Shown here one piece after another: positions 56,797 through 64,000 of a stretch of 64,000 bases of DNA. The position numbers and the translations under genes are program-made. Numbering within the stretch: position 1 is the first letter of the stretch; every line of letters starts with the position of its first letter. The stretch comes from Microbacterium halotolerans (GTDB taxonomy: Bacteria; Actinomycetota; Actinomycetes; Actinomycetales; Microbacteriaceae): NCBI RefSeq assembly GCF_003569805.1, contig NZ_KZ984051.1:621779-685778 (forward strand). The letters run 5' to 3'. The notes beneath the pieces were generated by a model. The model was not told where the DNA came from. It was given only the letters and a program-made list of their open reading frames with translations, and searched no databases.

Positions 56797-58932
56797 ATGG
56801 CAGATCAAGAGGAACAGAAGAGTGCGCTGGAGGAGTTCGGCATCAACCTGACCGAGCTCGCTCGCAGCGGAAAGCTCGACCCGGTGATCGGGCGCGACAG
56901 CGAGATCCGTCGCGTGAGCCAGGTGCTCACCAGGCGCACGAAGAACAACCCCGTGCTGATCGGCGAGCCGGGTGTCGGCAAGACCGCCGTGGCAGAAGGG
57001 CTCGCGCAGCGCATCGTCGCCGGTGACGTGGCCGAGTCGCTGAAGGGGCGTGAGCTGATCACCCTCGACATCTCGGCGCTCGTCGCCGGCGCGATGTACC
57101 GCGGCCAGTTCGAGGAGCGGCTCAAGAACGTGCTGAAGGAGATCACCGAGTCGGAGGGCCGCGTGATCACCTTCATCGACGAACTGCACGTGCTGATGGG
57201 CGCAGGCGGCGGCGAGGGCTCAGTGGCTGCGGCGAACATGCTCAAGCCGATGCTGGCCCGCGGCGAGCTGCGGATGATCGGTGCGACGACGCTGAACGAG
57301 TACCGCGAGTTCATCGAGAAGGACGCCGCGCTCGAGCGCCGGTTCCAGCAGGTGTACGTCGGCGAGCCGAGCGTCGAAGACACCATCGCGATCCTTCGCG
57401 GTCTGAAGGAGCGCTACGAGGCGCACCACAAGGTGACGATCTCCGACGGCGCGCTCGTCGCTGCCGCCTCCCTCTCGCACCGCTATATCCCGTCGCGCCA
57501 GCTGCCGGACAAGGCGATCGACCTGATCGATGAGGCGGCGAGTCGGCTGAGGATGGAGATCGATTCCGCGCCGATGGAGATCGACGAGCTGCGTCGTCGC
57601 GTCGATCGGCTGAAGCTCGAGGAGCTCGCGCTGAAGAAGGAGAAGGACCCCGCCAGCAAGGAGCGCCTCGCCGCGCTGCGCGAGAACCTCGCCGATCAGG
57701 GGGCGGAGCTGACCGCCATGCAGGAACGGTGGGAGGCTGAGCGCAGTTCGCTGAACCGCGTCGGCGACCTGAAGTCGCGCCTCGATGCGGCAAGGAGCGA
57801 GGCGGAGCGCGCCCAGCGCGAGGGCAAGCTCGAGCGCGCTTCGCGACTGCTGTACGGCGAGATCCCGGATCTCGAGCAGCAGGTCGCCGAGGCCGAGAAA
57901 GCGGATCAGCAGGACGAGCGGATGGTCGGCGACCAGGTCACCGATGAGGCGATCGCCGAGGTGATCGCGGTGTGGACCGGCATTCCCGTGGGCAGGCTGC
58001 TGCAGGGCGAGACCGAGAAGCTGCTGCACCTGGAGAGCGAGCTCGGTCGTCGGCTGATCGGCCAGAAGGAGGCCGTCACCGCTGTCAGCGACGCCGTGCG
58101 CCGTTCGCGCGCGGGCATCAGCGACCCGAACCGGCCGACCGGATCGTTCCTGTTCCTCGGCCCGACCGGCGTCGGCAAGACGGAGCTGGCCAAGGCGCTG
58201 GCGGAGTTCCTCTTCGACGATGAACAGGCCATGGTGCGCGTCGACATGTCGGAGTACGGTGAGAAGCACTCCGTCTCGCGGCTGGTCGGCGCCCCTCCGG
58301 GGTACGTCGGATACGACCAGGGCGGCCAGCTCACCGAAGCCGTGCGGCGTCGTCCGTACTCCGTCGTCCTGCTCGACGAGGTCGAGAAGGCGCATCCCGA
58401 GGTCTTCGACGTGCTGCTGCAGGTGATGGACGACGGCCGCCTCACCGATGGCCAGGGCCGCACGGTCGATTTCAAGAACGTCATCCTGATCCTGACCAGC
58501 AACATCGGTTCGCCGATCCTGATCGACCCGACCGTCGGCGCTGACGACAAGCGCGAGCGGGTGATGCAGCTGGTGCAGGCGTCGTTCAAGCCGGAGTTCG
58601 TGAACCGCCTCGATGACATCGTGGTGTTCCACGCGCTCGGGCAGGACGAGCTGGCGCAGATCGTCGAGCTGCAGGTCGACCAGCTGCAGCGTCGACTGTC
58701 TGACCGCCGCCTCACGCTGGCGGTCACGCCGGACGCGCGAGCCTGGCTGGCCGAGCGCGGCTACGACCCCGCGTACGGCGCCCGCCCGCTGCGGAGGCTC
58801 ATCCAGCACGAGATCCAGGATCGTCTCGCTAAGGCGATCCTCGCGGGTGGCGTGCGCGACGGCGACACCGTCCGCGTCTCCGCCTCCCCCGACGCCTCCC
58901 AGCTGCAGATCGACTCGGCCTCCGCCGAATAG
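56797..58932 (+). CDS. ClpB-type AAA+ disaggregase lacking the N-domain
   Basis: A 711-aa Hsp100 protein. NBD1 Walker A is GEPGVGKT (residues 56-63), the arginine and sensor motifs include [12 protein letters not shown], and NBD2 Walker A is GPTGVGKT (about 455-462). The coiled-coil middle domain spans about 265-390 ([20 protein letters not shown] and on). Length is about 150 below full ClpB because the substrate-binding N-domain is missing and the protein starts just before NBD1. No P-element for ClpP is seen, which supports ClpB rather than ClpC/ClpA. ATG 56797 follows GGGAGGG. The HAIR-like operator predicts heat induction. Confidence 0.9.
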   Translation: MADQEEQKSALEEFGINLTELARSGKLDPVIGRDSEIRRVSQVLTRRTKNNPVLIGEPGVGKTAVAEGLAQRIVAGDVAESLKGRELITLDISALVAGAMYRGQFEERLKNVLKEITESEGRVITFIDELHVLMGAGGGEGSVAAANMLKPMLARGELRMIGATTLNEYREFIEKDAALERRFQQVYVGEPSVEDTIAILRGLKERYEAHHKVTISDGALVAAASLSHRYIPSRQLPDKAIDLIDEAASRLRMEIDSAPMEIDELRRRVDRLKLEELALKKEKDPASKERLAALRENLADQGAELTAMQERWEAERSSLNRVGDLKSRLDAARSEAERAQREGKLERASRLLYGEIPDLEQQVAEAEKADQQDERMVGDQVTDEAIAEVIAVWTGIPVGRLLQGETEKLLHLESELGRRLIGQKEAVTAVSDAVRRSRAGISDPNRPTGSFLFLGPTGVGKTELAKALAEFLFDDEQAMVRVDMSEYGEKHSVSRLVGAPPGYVGYDQGGQLTEAVRRRPYSVVLLDEVEKAHPEVFDVLLQVMDDGRLTDGQGRTVDFKNVILILTSNIGSPILIDPTVGADDKRERVMQLVQASFKPEFVNRLDDIVVFHALGQDELAQIVELQVDQLQRRLSDRRLTLAVTPDARAWLAERGYDPAYGARPLRRLIQHEIQDRLAKAILAGGVRDGDTVRVSASPDASQLQIDSASAE

Positions 58933-58999
58933 TTGTCGCGCGGAGCGTGCCGGGCGGTAGCCTCGACGTGAGCACACGCGGTACGGGGAGGGGGCCGGG

Positions 59000-60316
59000 A
59001 TGAGCGGCAGCGGCGCGGACGGACCTGGCGGGAACGGATGGCGGCCGCCCGAGGCGATTCAGCCGCCCGCGCTTCCTCCGCTGCCCTGGGAGCAGGAACC
59101 GGATGGCGTGCACGGCCTGCCAGCGCCAGGAGCGGTGCAGCCGCCCACGGCTCCCGCTCCTGGGTCGCGCCCGCCGCGTTTGGCGAGCACTCCCCTGTTC
59201 CAGCCGCCCGAGGCCCAGAGCTCCGGTGCTCCGCAGGGTGCTGGCGAACCGCAGCGGCTGCCTCCACGCGCCGCGCCGCAGAGCCAGCAGCCTCCGTACG
59301 GTCACGCATACGGCGCTCCGGACCAGGGATACGCATCCGGCGCTCAGGGGTATCCGGGGCCTGGCGCGCAGGGGTACGGTCCGCTCGGTGGTCAGGCGTA
59401 TGCCGCGCCGTCGAGCGGCCAGGCGCCGCAGGCGTACGCGTCCCCCGTCCCTGATGGCGCGAATCCTGCGCCGCAGGGGTATGCCGCTCCCTCGGGTGCC
59501 TACGGGAGCACGGCTGCTTACGGCCGGCAGGAAGGCGCTGCACCAGGGACTCTTCCCTACGGCGGCGCGCCTGCCGCGGTGCACCAGGGCAAGCGCGGCT
59601 TTCCCGCATGGGCCGGATGGCTGATCGGCGTCGGCGTGGTCGTGCTGATCGCGGCGGTGCTGATCGTCGGCTATGTGATCAGTCTGCTGCCGAGCTTGAG
59701 CGCGAGCGGGCCCGCCGATGACCGGTCCGCTCCCGTCGAGGGCGGCGGGGCGGATGACGACCAGGCGCAGGACGACCCGGATGCGGGTGCGAGTGAGGAT
59801 GCGTCAGACACCGGCGGTGTGCCGGAGGGGGCGATCGCGCTCGACGAGTCGGTGCCAACAGACCTTGAGCTGGGCTGGCTCGCGGTCGAGCCAGGCGGCG
59901 ACTGGGAGGTGTACTACGACTCCCCGGAGAGCGTCGTCGGCTTCTGGGACGACGGCGAGCACTTCTGCGGCGTCACGGCGTTCTCCTTTTCTCGGTACAC
60001 GTCGGATGGCGCGTCGGATGACGCCACGGCGACACAGCGCGACCTCGCGGACGAGATCGAGGCGTACGCCGAAGACGGAAAGGAAGCCGGGTCAGAGCAG
60101 GTCTCGTCGCTCGCCGTGCCGTTCGACGGCGGAGCGGTGGAGTTCCTCGGCGTCGATGTCATCGTCGACGTCGACGCCGATCTCCGGGCGACGGAGCGAT
60201 GGTACTGGCGCAGCTTCGCCGAGGCGGAGACGAGGATGTACGTGCAGCTCATCTGCGATCAGGAGCCGACGGCCGACATGGTCGAGCAGAGCGTCGGGCA
60301 GCTCCGGATGCAGTAG
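59000..60316 (+). CDS. Proline/glycine-rich single-pass membrane protein, paralogue 1
   Basis: A 438-aa protein. Residues 1-195 are low-complexity and rich in Pro, Gly, Gln, Ala and Tyr, with short QGY/AYG-type repeats. One transmembrane segment follows (about 208-232, WLIGVGVVVLIAAVLIVGYVISLL), then an acidic linker (DDDQAQDDPD) and an extracytoplasmic domain of about 150 residues ending in WYWRSFAEAETRMYVQLICD. There is no cleavable signal, so the N terminus is cytoplasmic. GGAGGGGG precedes ATG 59000. The next gene is a paralogue. Function is unknown. Confidence 0.82.
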   Translation: MSGSGADGPGGNGWRPPEAIQPPALPPLPWEQEPDGVHGLPAPGAVQPPTAPAPGSRPPRLASTPLFQPPEAQSSGAPQGAGEPQRLPPRAAPQSQQPPYGHAYGAPDQGYASGAQGYPGPGAQGYGPLGGQAYAAPSSGQAPQAYASPVPDGANPAPQGYAAPSGAYGSTAAYGRQEGAAPGTLPYGGAPAAVHQGKRGFPAWAGWLIGVGVVVLIAAVLIVGYVISLLPSLSASGPADDRSAPVEGGGADDDQAQDDPDAGASEDASDTGGVPEGAIALDESVPTDLELGWLAVEPGGDWEVYYDSPESVVGFWDDGEHFCGVTAFSFSRYTSDGASDDATATQRDLADEIEAYAEDGKEAGSEQVSSLAVPFDGGAVEFLGVDVIVDVDADLRATERWYWRSFAEAETRMYVQLICDQEPTADMVEQSVGQLRMQ

Positions 60317-60394
60317 GCCCGACACAGGGCGTGGCGACGTCATCGGATCCGGGTACGCTTTATCTGAGAATTTTCCCAGGGGGAGGAGTCCGCC

Positions 60395-61462
60395 ATGAGC
60401 GGCAACAGCGACGACCGATCGAATCAGGGCGACCAGTCGCCGCCGGACTCCGGCCTTCCACCTGCGCCGAAGCTGCCGCCGCTGCCCTGGGAGGAGGGCG
60501 GCGACGCACCACAGCACCCGGCCGCGGCTCCCGGCGACCCGGCGGCGCAGCAGCCGAACCCGTACACCGGCACACCGGATGCCGCCCCGCAGAACTCGTA
60601 TCCGGGAGCGCCGAGCGCGCAGCAGCCGGCACAGCCCGTCGATCCGTACGCGGCTCGCGCTGCTCAGACTGCTCAGGCAGGGGCGGATCCGTACGCTGCG
60701 CAGCAGCCTCCCGCTGGTGCGCAGCAGGGCTATGGTCAGATCGGCGGTCAGCCGGGGTACGGACAGCAGCCGGGCTACGCCCCTCAGCCCGGTTTTCTGC
60801 CAGGCCCGCAGCAGCCGCCCAAGCGCAAGCGCGGTTGGATCGGCTGGGCCATCGGCGGCGGCCTGGTCGTCATTCTGGCTGGCGGCTGGTTCATCGCCGA
60901 CTCGATGCACCTGTTCGACGGGCGGGGCGAGGAGACGGCAGAGGGTGCGGACTTCGCGCTGAGCGATGCGGGGCCCACCGACATCGCCTACGCGTGGAAC
61001 ACAGACGGTGTGACGAGTGGTGAGTGGGAATTCTCCCGGCAGGACGCCACCGCCTTCGAATCGTCGAAGGAAGGCCAGACGTGCTCGTTCGTCGGGTACA
61101 CCGCACCTGCTGCAGAGCTCAACCTTCCCGACGGCCCGAGCGACGCGGCGAGCGACACCGAGGCGTCCGCGGCCGACTTCAACGCCTATCTCGACTCTCT
61201 CGAGGCGAACGACCCCTCCATCGACAGCCAGACGATCGAGGAGGCCGGGACGGTCGCGCTCGAGTCGTCGGCCGGCACAATCGAGTTCCAGGCATACAAC
61301 GTCGATCTCGACTGGACCGATGACACTGTGTCCGTGACGAAGGAGCGCTGGTACTGGCGCACCTTCGCCGACACGGGCACGACGATGCACGCCTACGTGT
61401 CGTGCGGTCTGGACAACATCTCCGACGAGATCGAGTCCATGCGCGAGCTCACGGTCGACTGA
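60395..61462 (+). CDS. Proline/glycine-rich single-pass membrane protein, paralogue 2
   Basis: A 355-aa paralogue of the preceding gene. It shares the opening (MSG... with LPPLPWE), a Pro/Gln/Gly-rich cytoplasmic part (1-145), one transmembrane segment (about 148-168, IGWAIGGGLVVILAGGWFIAD), and a C-terminal domain with two Cys and WYWRTFADTGTTMHAYVSC. The C-terminal WYWR-F-T pattern, with a Cys near the end, is common to both. A TACGCT -10 lies at 60354, and GGGGGAGGAG precedes ATG 60395. Function unknown. Confidence 0.82.
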   Translation: MSGNSDDRSNQGDQSPPDSGLPPAPKLPPLPWEEGGDAPQHPAAAPGDPAAQQPNPYTGTPDAAPQNSYPGAPSAQQPAQPVDPYAARAAQTAQAGADPYAAQQPPAGAQQGYGQIGGQPGYGQQPGYAPQPGFLPGPQQPPKRKRGWIGWAIGGGLVVILAGGWFIADSMHLFDGRGEETAEGADFALSDAGPTDIAYAWNTDGVTSGEWEFSRQDATAFESSKEGQTCSFVGYTAPAAELNLPDGPSDAASDTEASAADFNAYLDSLEANDPSIDSQTIEEAGTVALESSAGTIEFQAYNVDLDWTDDTVSVTKERWYWRTFADTGTTMHAYVSCGLDNISDEIESMRELTVD

Positions 61463-61470
61463 AGCGAGAA

Positions 61471-61514
61471 CACGAAGGCGGGCCGGGAGTGCAACCCCAC
61501 GGCCCGCCTTCGTG
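61471..61514. terminator. Bidirectional terminator
   Basis: CACGAAGGCGGGCC (61471-61484) pairs with its complement at 61501-61514 across a 16-nt loop, 9 bp after the plus-strand membrane-protein gene and 12 bp before the minus-strand exporter gene's stop codon. It can serve both converging transcripts. Confidence 0.75.
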
Positions 61515-61526
61515 CATCCGGAGCCC

Positions 61527-62627
61527 TCAGCCCTTCAGCGCTTCGCGCACCTTGACTCTGGCGCCCATCTTCAGCAGCGAGCTCTCGTAGATCCGCGCCC
61601 CGATGGCGATGATGAGGACGCAGGAGACGGCCAGGATCCCGAGTGAGAGCACCGGCTCCCACCACGCCGCCTCGTTGAAGTAGAGGCGCACCGGCATCGC
61701 GGTCGGCGCTGAGAACGGCACATAGCTCATCACGTTCATCACGATCGGGTTGTTGCCGAACAGGATGACGAGGAAGTACGGCAGCATCACCAGATACATC
61801 ACGGGCATCACCGTCGGCGAGATGTCCTCCTGGCGTGAGACCATCGACCCGGCTGCGGCGAACATCGCCGACAGCAGCAGGAAGCCCAGCGCGAAGAACA
61901 CCGCGAACCAGGCGATCGGTGCACCGAAGTCGGTCACGTAGTCGCTCTGACCCGTCACCGCGAGGCCGATGATCGAAGCGGTGGCCAGCACCGCGATCTG
62001 GCCGAGCGCGAGGATCAGGTTCCCCAGCACCTTTCCTGCCAGGAGCGCACGGGCCGAGACCGTGGAGATCAGGATCTCGACGACGCGGGTCTGCTTCTCC
62101 TCCACCACTGCTGTGGCGATCGGCATCGCGAAGGTGAGCGTGATGCCCATGAACAGCACACCGAAGATCAGCCCCAGTATGTAGCGCAGGAAGAACGGCA
62201 CGGCCGGGTCTTCGAGCAGCGTCACCTCGGGGTGCACGGCGAGAAGCGACATCACGTCGTCAGGCGCCTCGTCGAACGCGACGACTTCGACGCCGGTCAC
62301 GGAACCGGCGCTGGGCAGCACGAGCGCATCGACTGTGCCGTCGCGGACCAGCGCCTCTCCCGCCGCGGCGTCGGCGACCTCGGTGACCTCGAGGTCCTCG
62401 GTGTCGGGGAGCACATCTGCTGAGTCCGCGGTGACGGCGACGGGCGTTCCGGATGTCGTTGCGCTCGAGATCCCCATCCAGACGATGCCGCCCACCGCGA
62501 TCAGCACCAGAATCAGCGTCGAGATGATGAACGCCTTGCTGCGCAGGCGAGAGAGGATGTCGCGCTCGGCGACGAGCCATGTGGCCTGAGCGGTTGAGAT
62601 CGAGCGCGCATCGGCTGCGAGAGTCAT
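61527..62627 (-). CDS. ABC-2 type transporter permease (NatB-like)
   Basis: A 366-aa permease with an N-terminal transmembrane segment (about 33-55), a large extracytoplasmic domain (about 60-155), and a cluster of five hydrophobic segments from about 160 to 350 containing VEEKQTRVVEILISTVSA, the ABC-2 signature of Na+/drug exporters. ATG 62627 overlaps the ATPase stop (ATGA). Substrate unknown; sodium or small molecules are possible. Confidence 0.9.
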   Translation of the reverse strand: MTLAADARSISTAQATWLVAERDILSRLRSKAFIISTLILVLIAVGGIVWMGISSATTSGTPVAVTADSADVLPDTEDLEVTEVADAAAGEALVRDGTVDALVLPSAGSVTGVEVVAFDEAPDDVMSLLAVHPEVTLLEDPAVPFFLRYILGLIFGVLFMGITLTFAMPIATAVVEEKQTRVVEILISTVSARALLAGKVLGNLILALGQIAVLATASIIGLAVTGQSDYVTDFGAPIAWFAVFFALGFLLLSAMFAAAGSMVSRQEDISPTVMPVMYLVMLPYFLVILFGNNPIVMNVMSYVPFSAPTAMPVRLYFNEAAWWEPVLSLGILAVSCVLIIAIGARIYESSLLKMGARVKVREALKG

Positions 62628-63508
62628 CGGATGACCTCCTTGAAGATCTGGGCGAGGGATGGCTGCTGGGGGGCGAAGCGAGTGACCTCGCCGTACGAGA
62701 CCGCGCGCTGCAGCACGCGCTGTGCGGCAGCGGCGTCGTCGGCGTCGAAGAGGGCGTATCCGCCGTCGAAGTCGATCACCTGGATGCCCGGCTCCTCGCG
62801 CACCCAGCCGACGTCCTTCGCCGCAGTGAGTTCGAAACGGCTGGTGGCGTGCTCCTCGCGCAGCCGCTCGCGGGAGCCGGAGGTGCGCACCTCTCCTGCG
62901 GCGATGATCACCAGATCGTCGCAGAGGCGCTCGACCACGTCGAGCTGGTGAGAGGAGAACAGCACGCTGGCACCGGCAGCGGCACGATCCTGCAGCACAC
63001 CGGCGACCACCTCGACGGCGAGCGGGTCGAGGCCGCTGAACGGCTCATCGAGGATCAGCACCTCGGGGTCGTGCACGAGAGCTGCGGCGATCTGGGCTCG
63101 CTGCTGATTGCCGAGCGAGAGCGCCTCGATGTTGTCGGCGAGTCGTTCGCCCAGCCCGAGCCTGTCAAGGATCGCGGTGGCGCGCTCTGTTGCGTCTGCG
63201 CGGCTGAATCCGTGCAGACGGGCCAGGTAGACGATGTGGTCGAGCACCTTCATCTTCGGGTAGAGGCCGCGCTCTTCCGGCATGTAGCCGAAGCGACGAC
63301 GATCGTCTGTCGTGAGCTCCTGCCGGTCGAGCGTAACGGTGCCGCCGTCCGGTGCGAGCAGCCCCAGGATGATGCGCATCGTGGTGGTCTTCCCCGCCCC
63401 GTTTCCGCCGACGAAGCCTGTCAGACGGCCGGGGGCGACATCGAACGTGACGCCGTCGAGGGCGCGGCGTTCGCCGTAGTTCTTCGTGATTCCGCTCAGT
63501 CGCAGCAT
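62624..63508 (-). CDS. ABC transporter ATP-binding protein (NatA-like)
   Basis: A 294-aa ATPase that powers the ABC-2 permease. Walker A is GGNGAGKTTT, the signature region is SLGNQQRAQIA (LGNQQ variant), Walker B is VLILDEPFSGLDP, and the H-loop is SHQLD. The C-terminal 80 residues form the regulatory extension common to NatA-type proteins. ATG 63508 gives the standard N terminus (MLRLSGITKNYG), preceded by GGGAACC; the longer frame upstream is not conserved-looking. Confidence 0.93.
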   Translation of the reverse strand: MLRLSGITKNYGERRALDGVTFDVAPGRLTGFVGGNGAGKTTTMRIILGLLAPDGGTVTLDRQELTTDDRRRFGYMPEERGLYPKMKVLDHIVYLARLHGFSRADATERATAILDRLGLGERLADNIEALSLGNQQRAQIAAALVHDPEVLILDEPFSGLDPLAVEVVAGVLQDRAAAGASVLFSSHQLDVVERLCDDLVIIAAGEVRTSGSRERLREEHATSRFELTAAKDVGWVREEPGIQVIDFDGGYALFDADDAAAAQRVLQRAVSYGEVTRFAPQQPSLAQIFKEVIR

Positions 63509-63740
63509 CGGCGGGTTCCCTTTCTCGGTGTGTGCTTCCACACTACGAAGCAGACTGTGCCGCGTGCCTCCCCCGCATGACGGATCTTCGCACTCCGCCG
63601 TTGTGCGGAGATGGCGCTGGGGGACGCGCTGGGCGCACAGCATGTATGCATCCGCATGGAATACGATCCGACGGGCGAGCGTTCCCACGCTCGTACGCAA
63701 GAACGGCCGCAGCGGCCACCACCCCTGAAGGAGATCATCC

Positions 63741-64000
63741 GTGCCCACCATCGGCTACATCGTCGGCAGCATCTCGAGCACCTCGCTCAACCGCGCACTC
63801 GCCGAGGCTCTCGCGAAGCTCGCACCGGAGGGCGTCGAGTTCGAAGAGATCGCCATCAAGGACCTTCCGTTCTACTCCCCCGACTACGACGCCGAGTTCC
63901 CGCAGGTCGGGCTGGACTTCAAGAAGCACATCGAGAATGTCGACGGCATCGTCATCGTCACGCCCGAGTACAACCGCTCGATCCCTGGTGTGCTGAAGAA
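63741..64000 (+). CDS. NADPH-dependent FMN reductase (partial)
   Basis: The first 86 residues of a flavodoxin-fold oxidoreductase. GTG 63741 (VPTIGYIVGSISSTSLNRALAEAL) follows GAAGGAG. The FMN phosphate loop GSISSTSLNR and the VIVTPEYNRSIPGVLK motif, the flavin-contact loop, define the family (azoreductase/chromate-reductase type). The gene is cut by the right edge of the window. Confidence 0.93.
   Translation, partial: MPTIGYIVGSISSTSLNRALAEALAKLAPEGVEFEEIAIKDLPFYSPDYDAEFPQVGLDFKKHIENVDGIVIVTPEYNRSIPGVLK

Noticed and set aside
58981..61462. Repeated QGY/AYG-like codons in the paralogous membrane genes as a DNA tandem repeat
   Set aside because: The repetition is irregular at nucleotide level and reflects protein low complexity, not a tandem repeat array.

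Overview
This 64 kb window is chromosomal DNA of a high-GC actinobacterium and spans the replication origin. Gene order (DUF3566-gyrA-gyrB-dciA-recF-dnaN-oriC-dnaA on the minus strand; rpmH-rnpA-yidD-yidC-khpB-rsmG ... parA-parB on the plus strand), GTG/TTG starts, TANNNT -10 boxes and protein character point to Microbacteriaceae, most likely Microbacterium or a close relative. The genus is an inference from gene content; no rRNA gene is present.

Layout. (1) 1-7.9 kb: a peptide-type ABC importer operon (lipoprotein, permease, metal-dependent amidohydrolase, permease, ATPase running off the left edge), divergent from a YheO-type PAS/HTH regulator and a MalY/PatB-type PLP enzyme. (2) 7.9-13.9 kb: an arabinoside-use cluster with a GH51 arabinofuranosidase, a sugar-binding lipoprotein, two permeases and a divergent LacI regulator with a perfect palindromic operator; no ATPase is encoded. 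(3) 14.2-14.4 kb: tRNA-Ala(TGC) and tRNA-Ile(GAT). (4) 14.5-33.4 kb: the origin core, with DnaA boxes between dnaN and dnaA, and a gene-free stretch of about 1.9 kb before parA that carries six parS-type sites, the last overlapping the parA start. (5) 33.7-39.0 kb: trxA, trxB, murJ and a DUF6049-type gene.

(6) 39-50 kb: a methyltransferase, a broken SRPBCC gene, a CCA-adding enzyme, two GT4 glycosyltransferases, a GntR-controlled isomerase/dehydrogenase pair and an ArsA/Get3-like ATPase. Two near-identical palindromic elements of about 60 bp sit here, one followed by a remnant of a glycosyltransferase. (7) 50-56.6 kb: an accessory block with a LacI regulator, MFS transporter and hydrolase under a 28-bp palindrome, a Fic protein behind an AT-rich inverted repeat, and an unusual condensation-domain/GNAT fusion. 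(8) 56.7-64 kb: a ClpB-type disaggregase without the N-domain behind a HAIR-like (HspR) operator, two tandem paralogous proline-rich membrane proteins, an ABC-2 exporter, and the start of an NADPH-dependent FMN reductase.

No CRISPR array, intact insertion sequence, prophage or rRNA was seen. The least ordinary features are the parS cluster, the condensation-GNAT fusion, the duplicated palindromes and the Fic locus. None of them is shown here to be a new system. Functions are assigned from motifs by eye.
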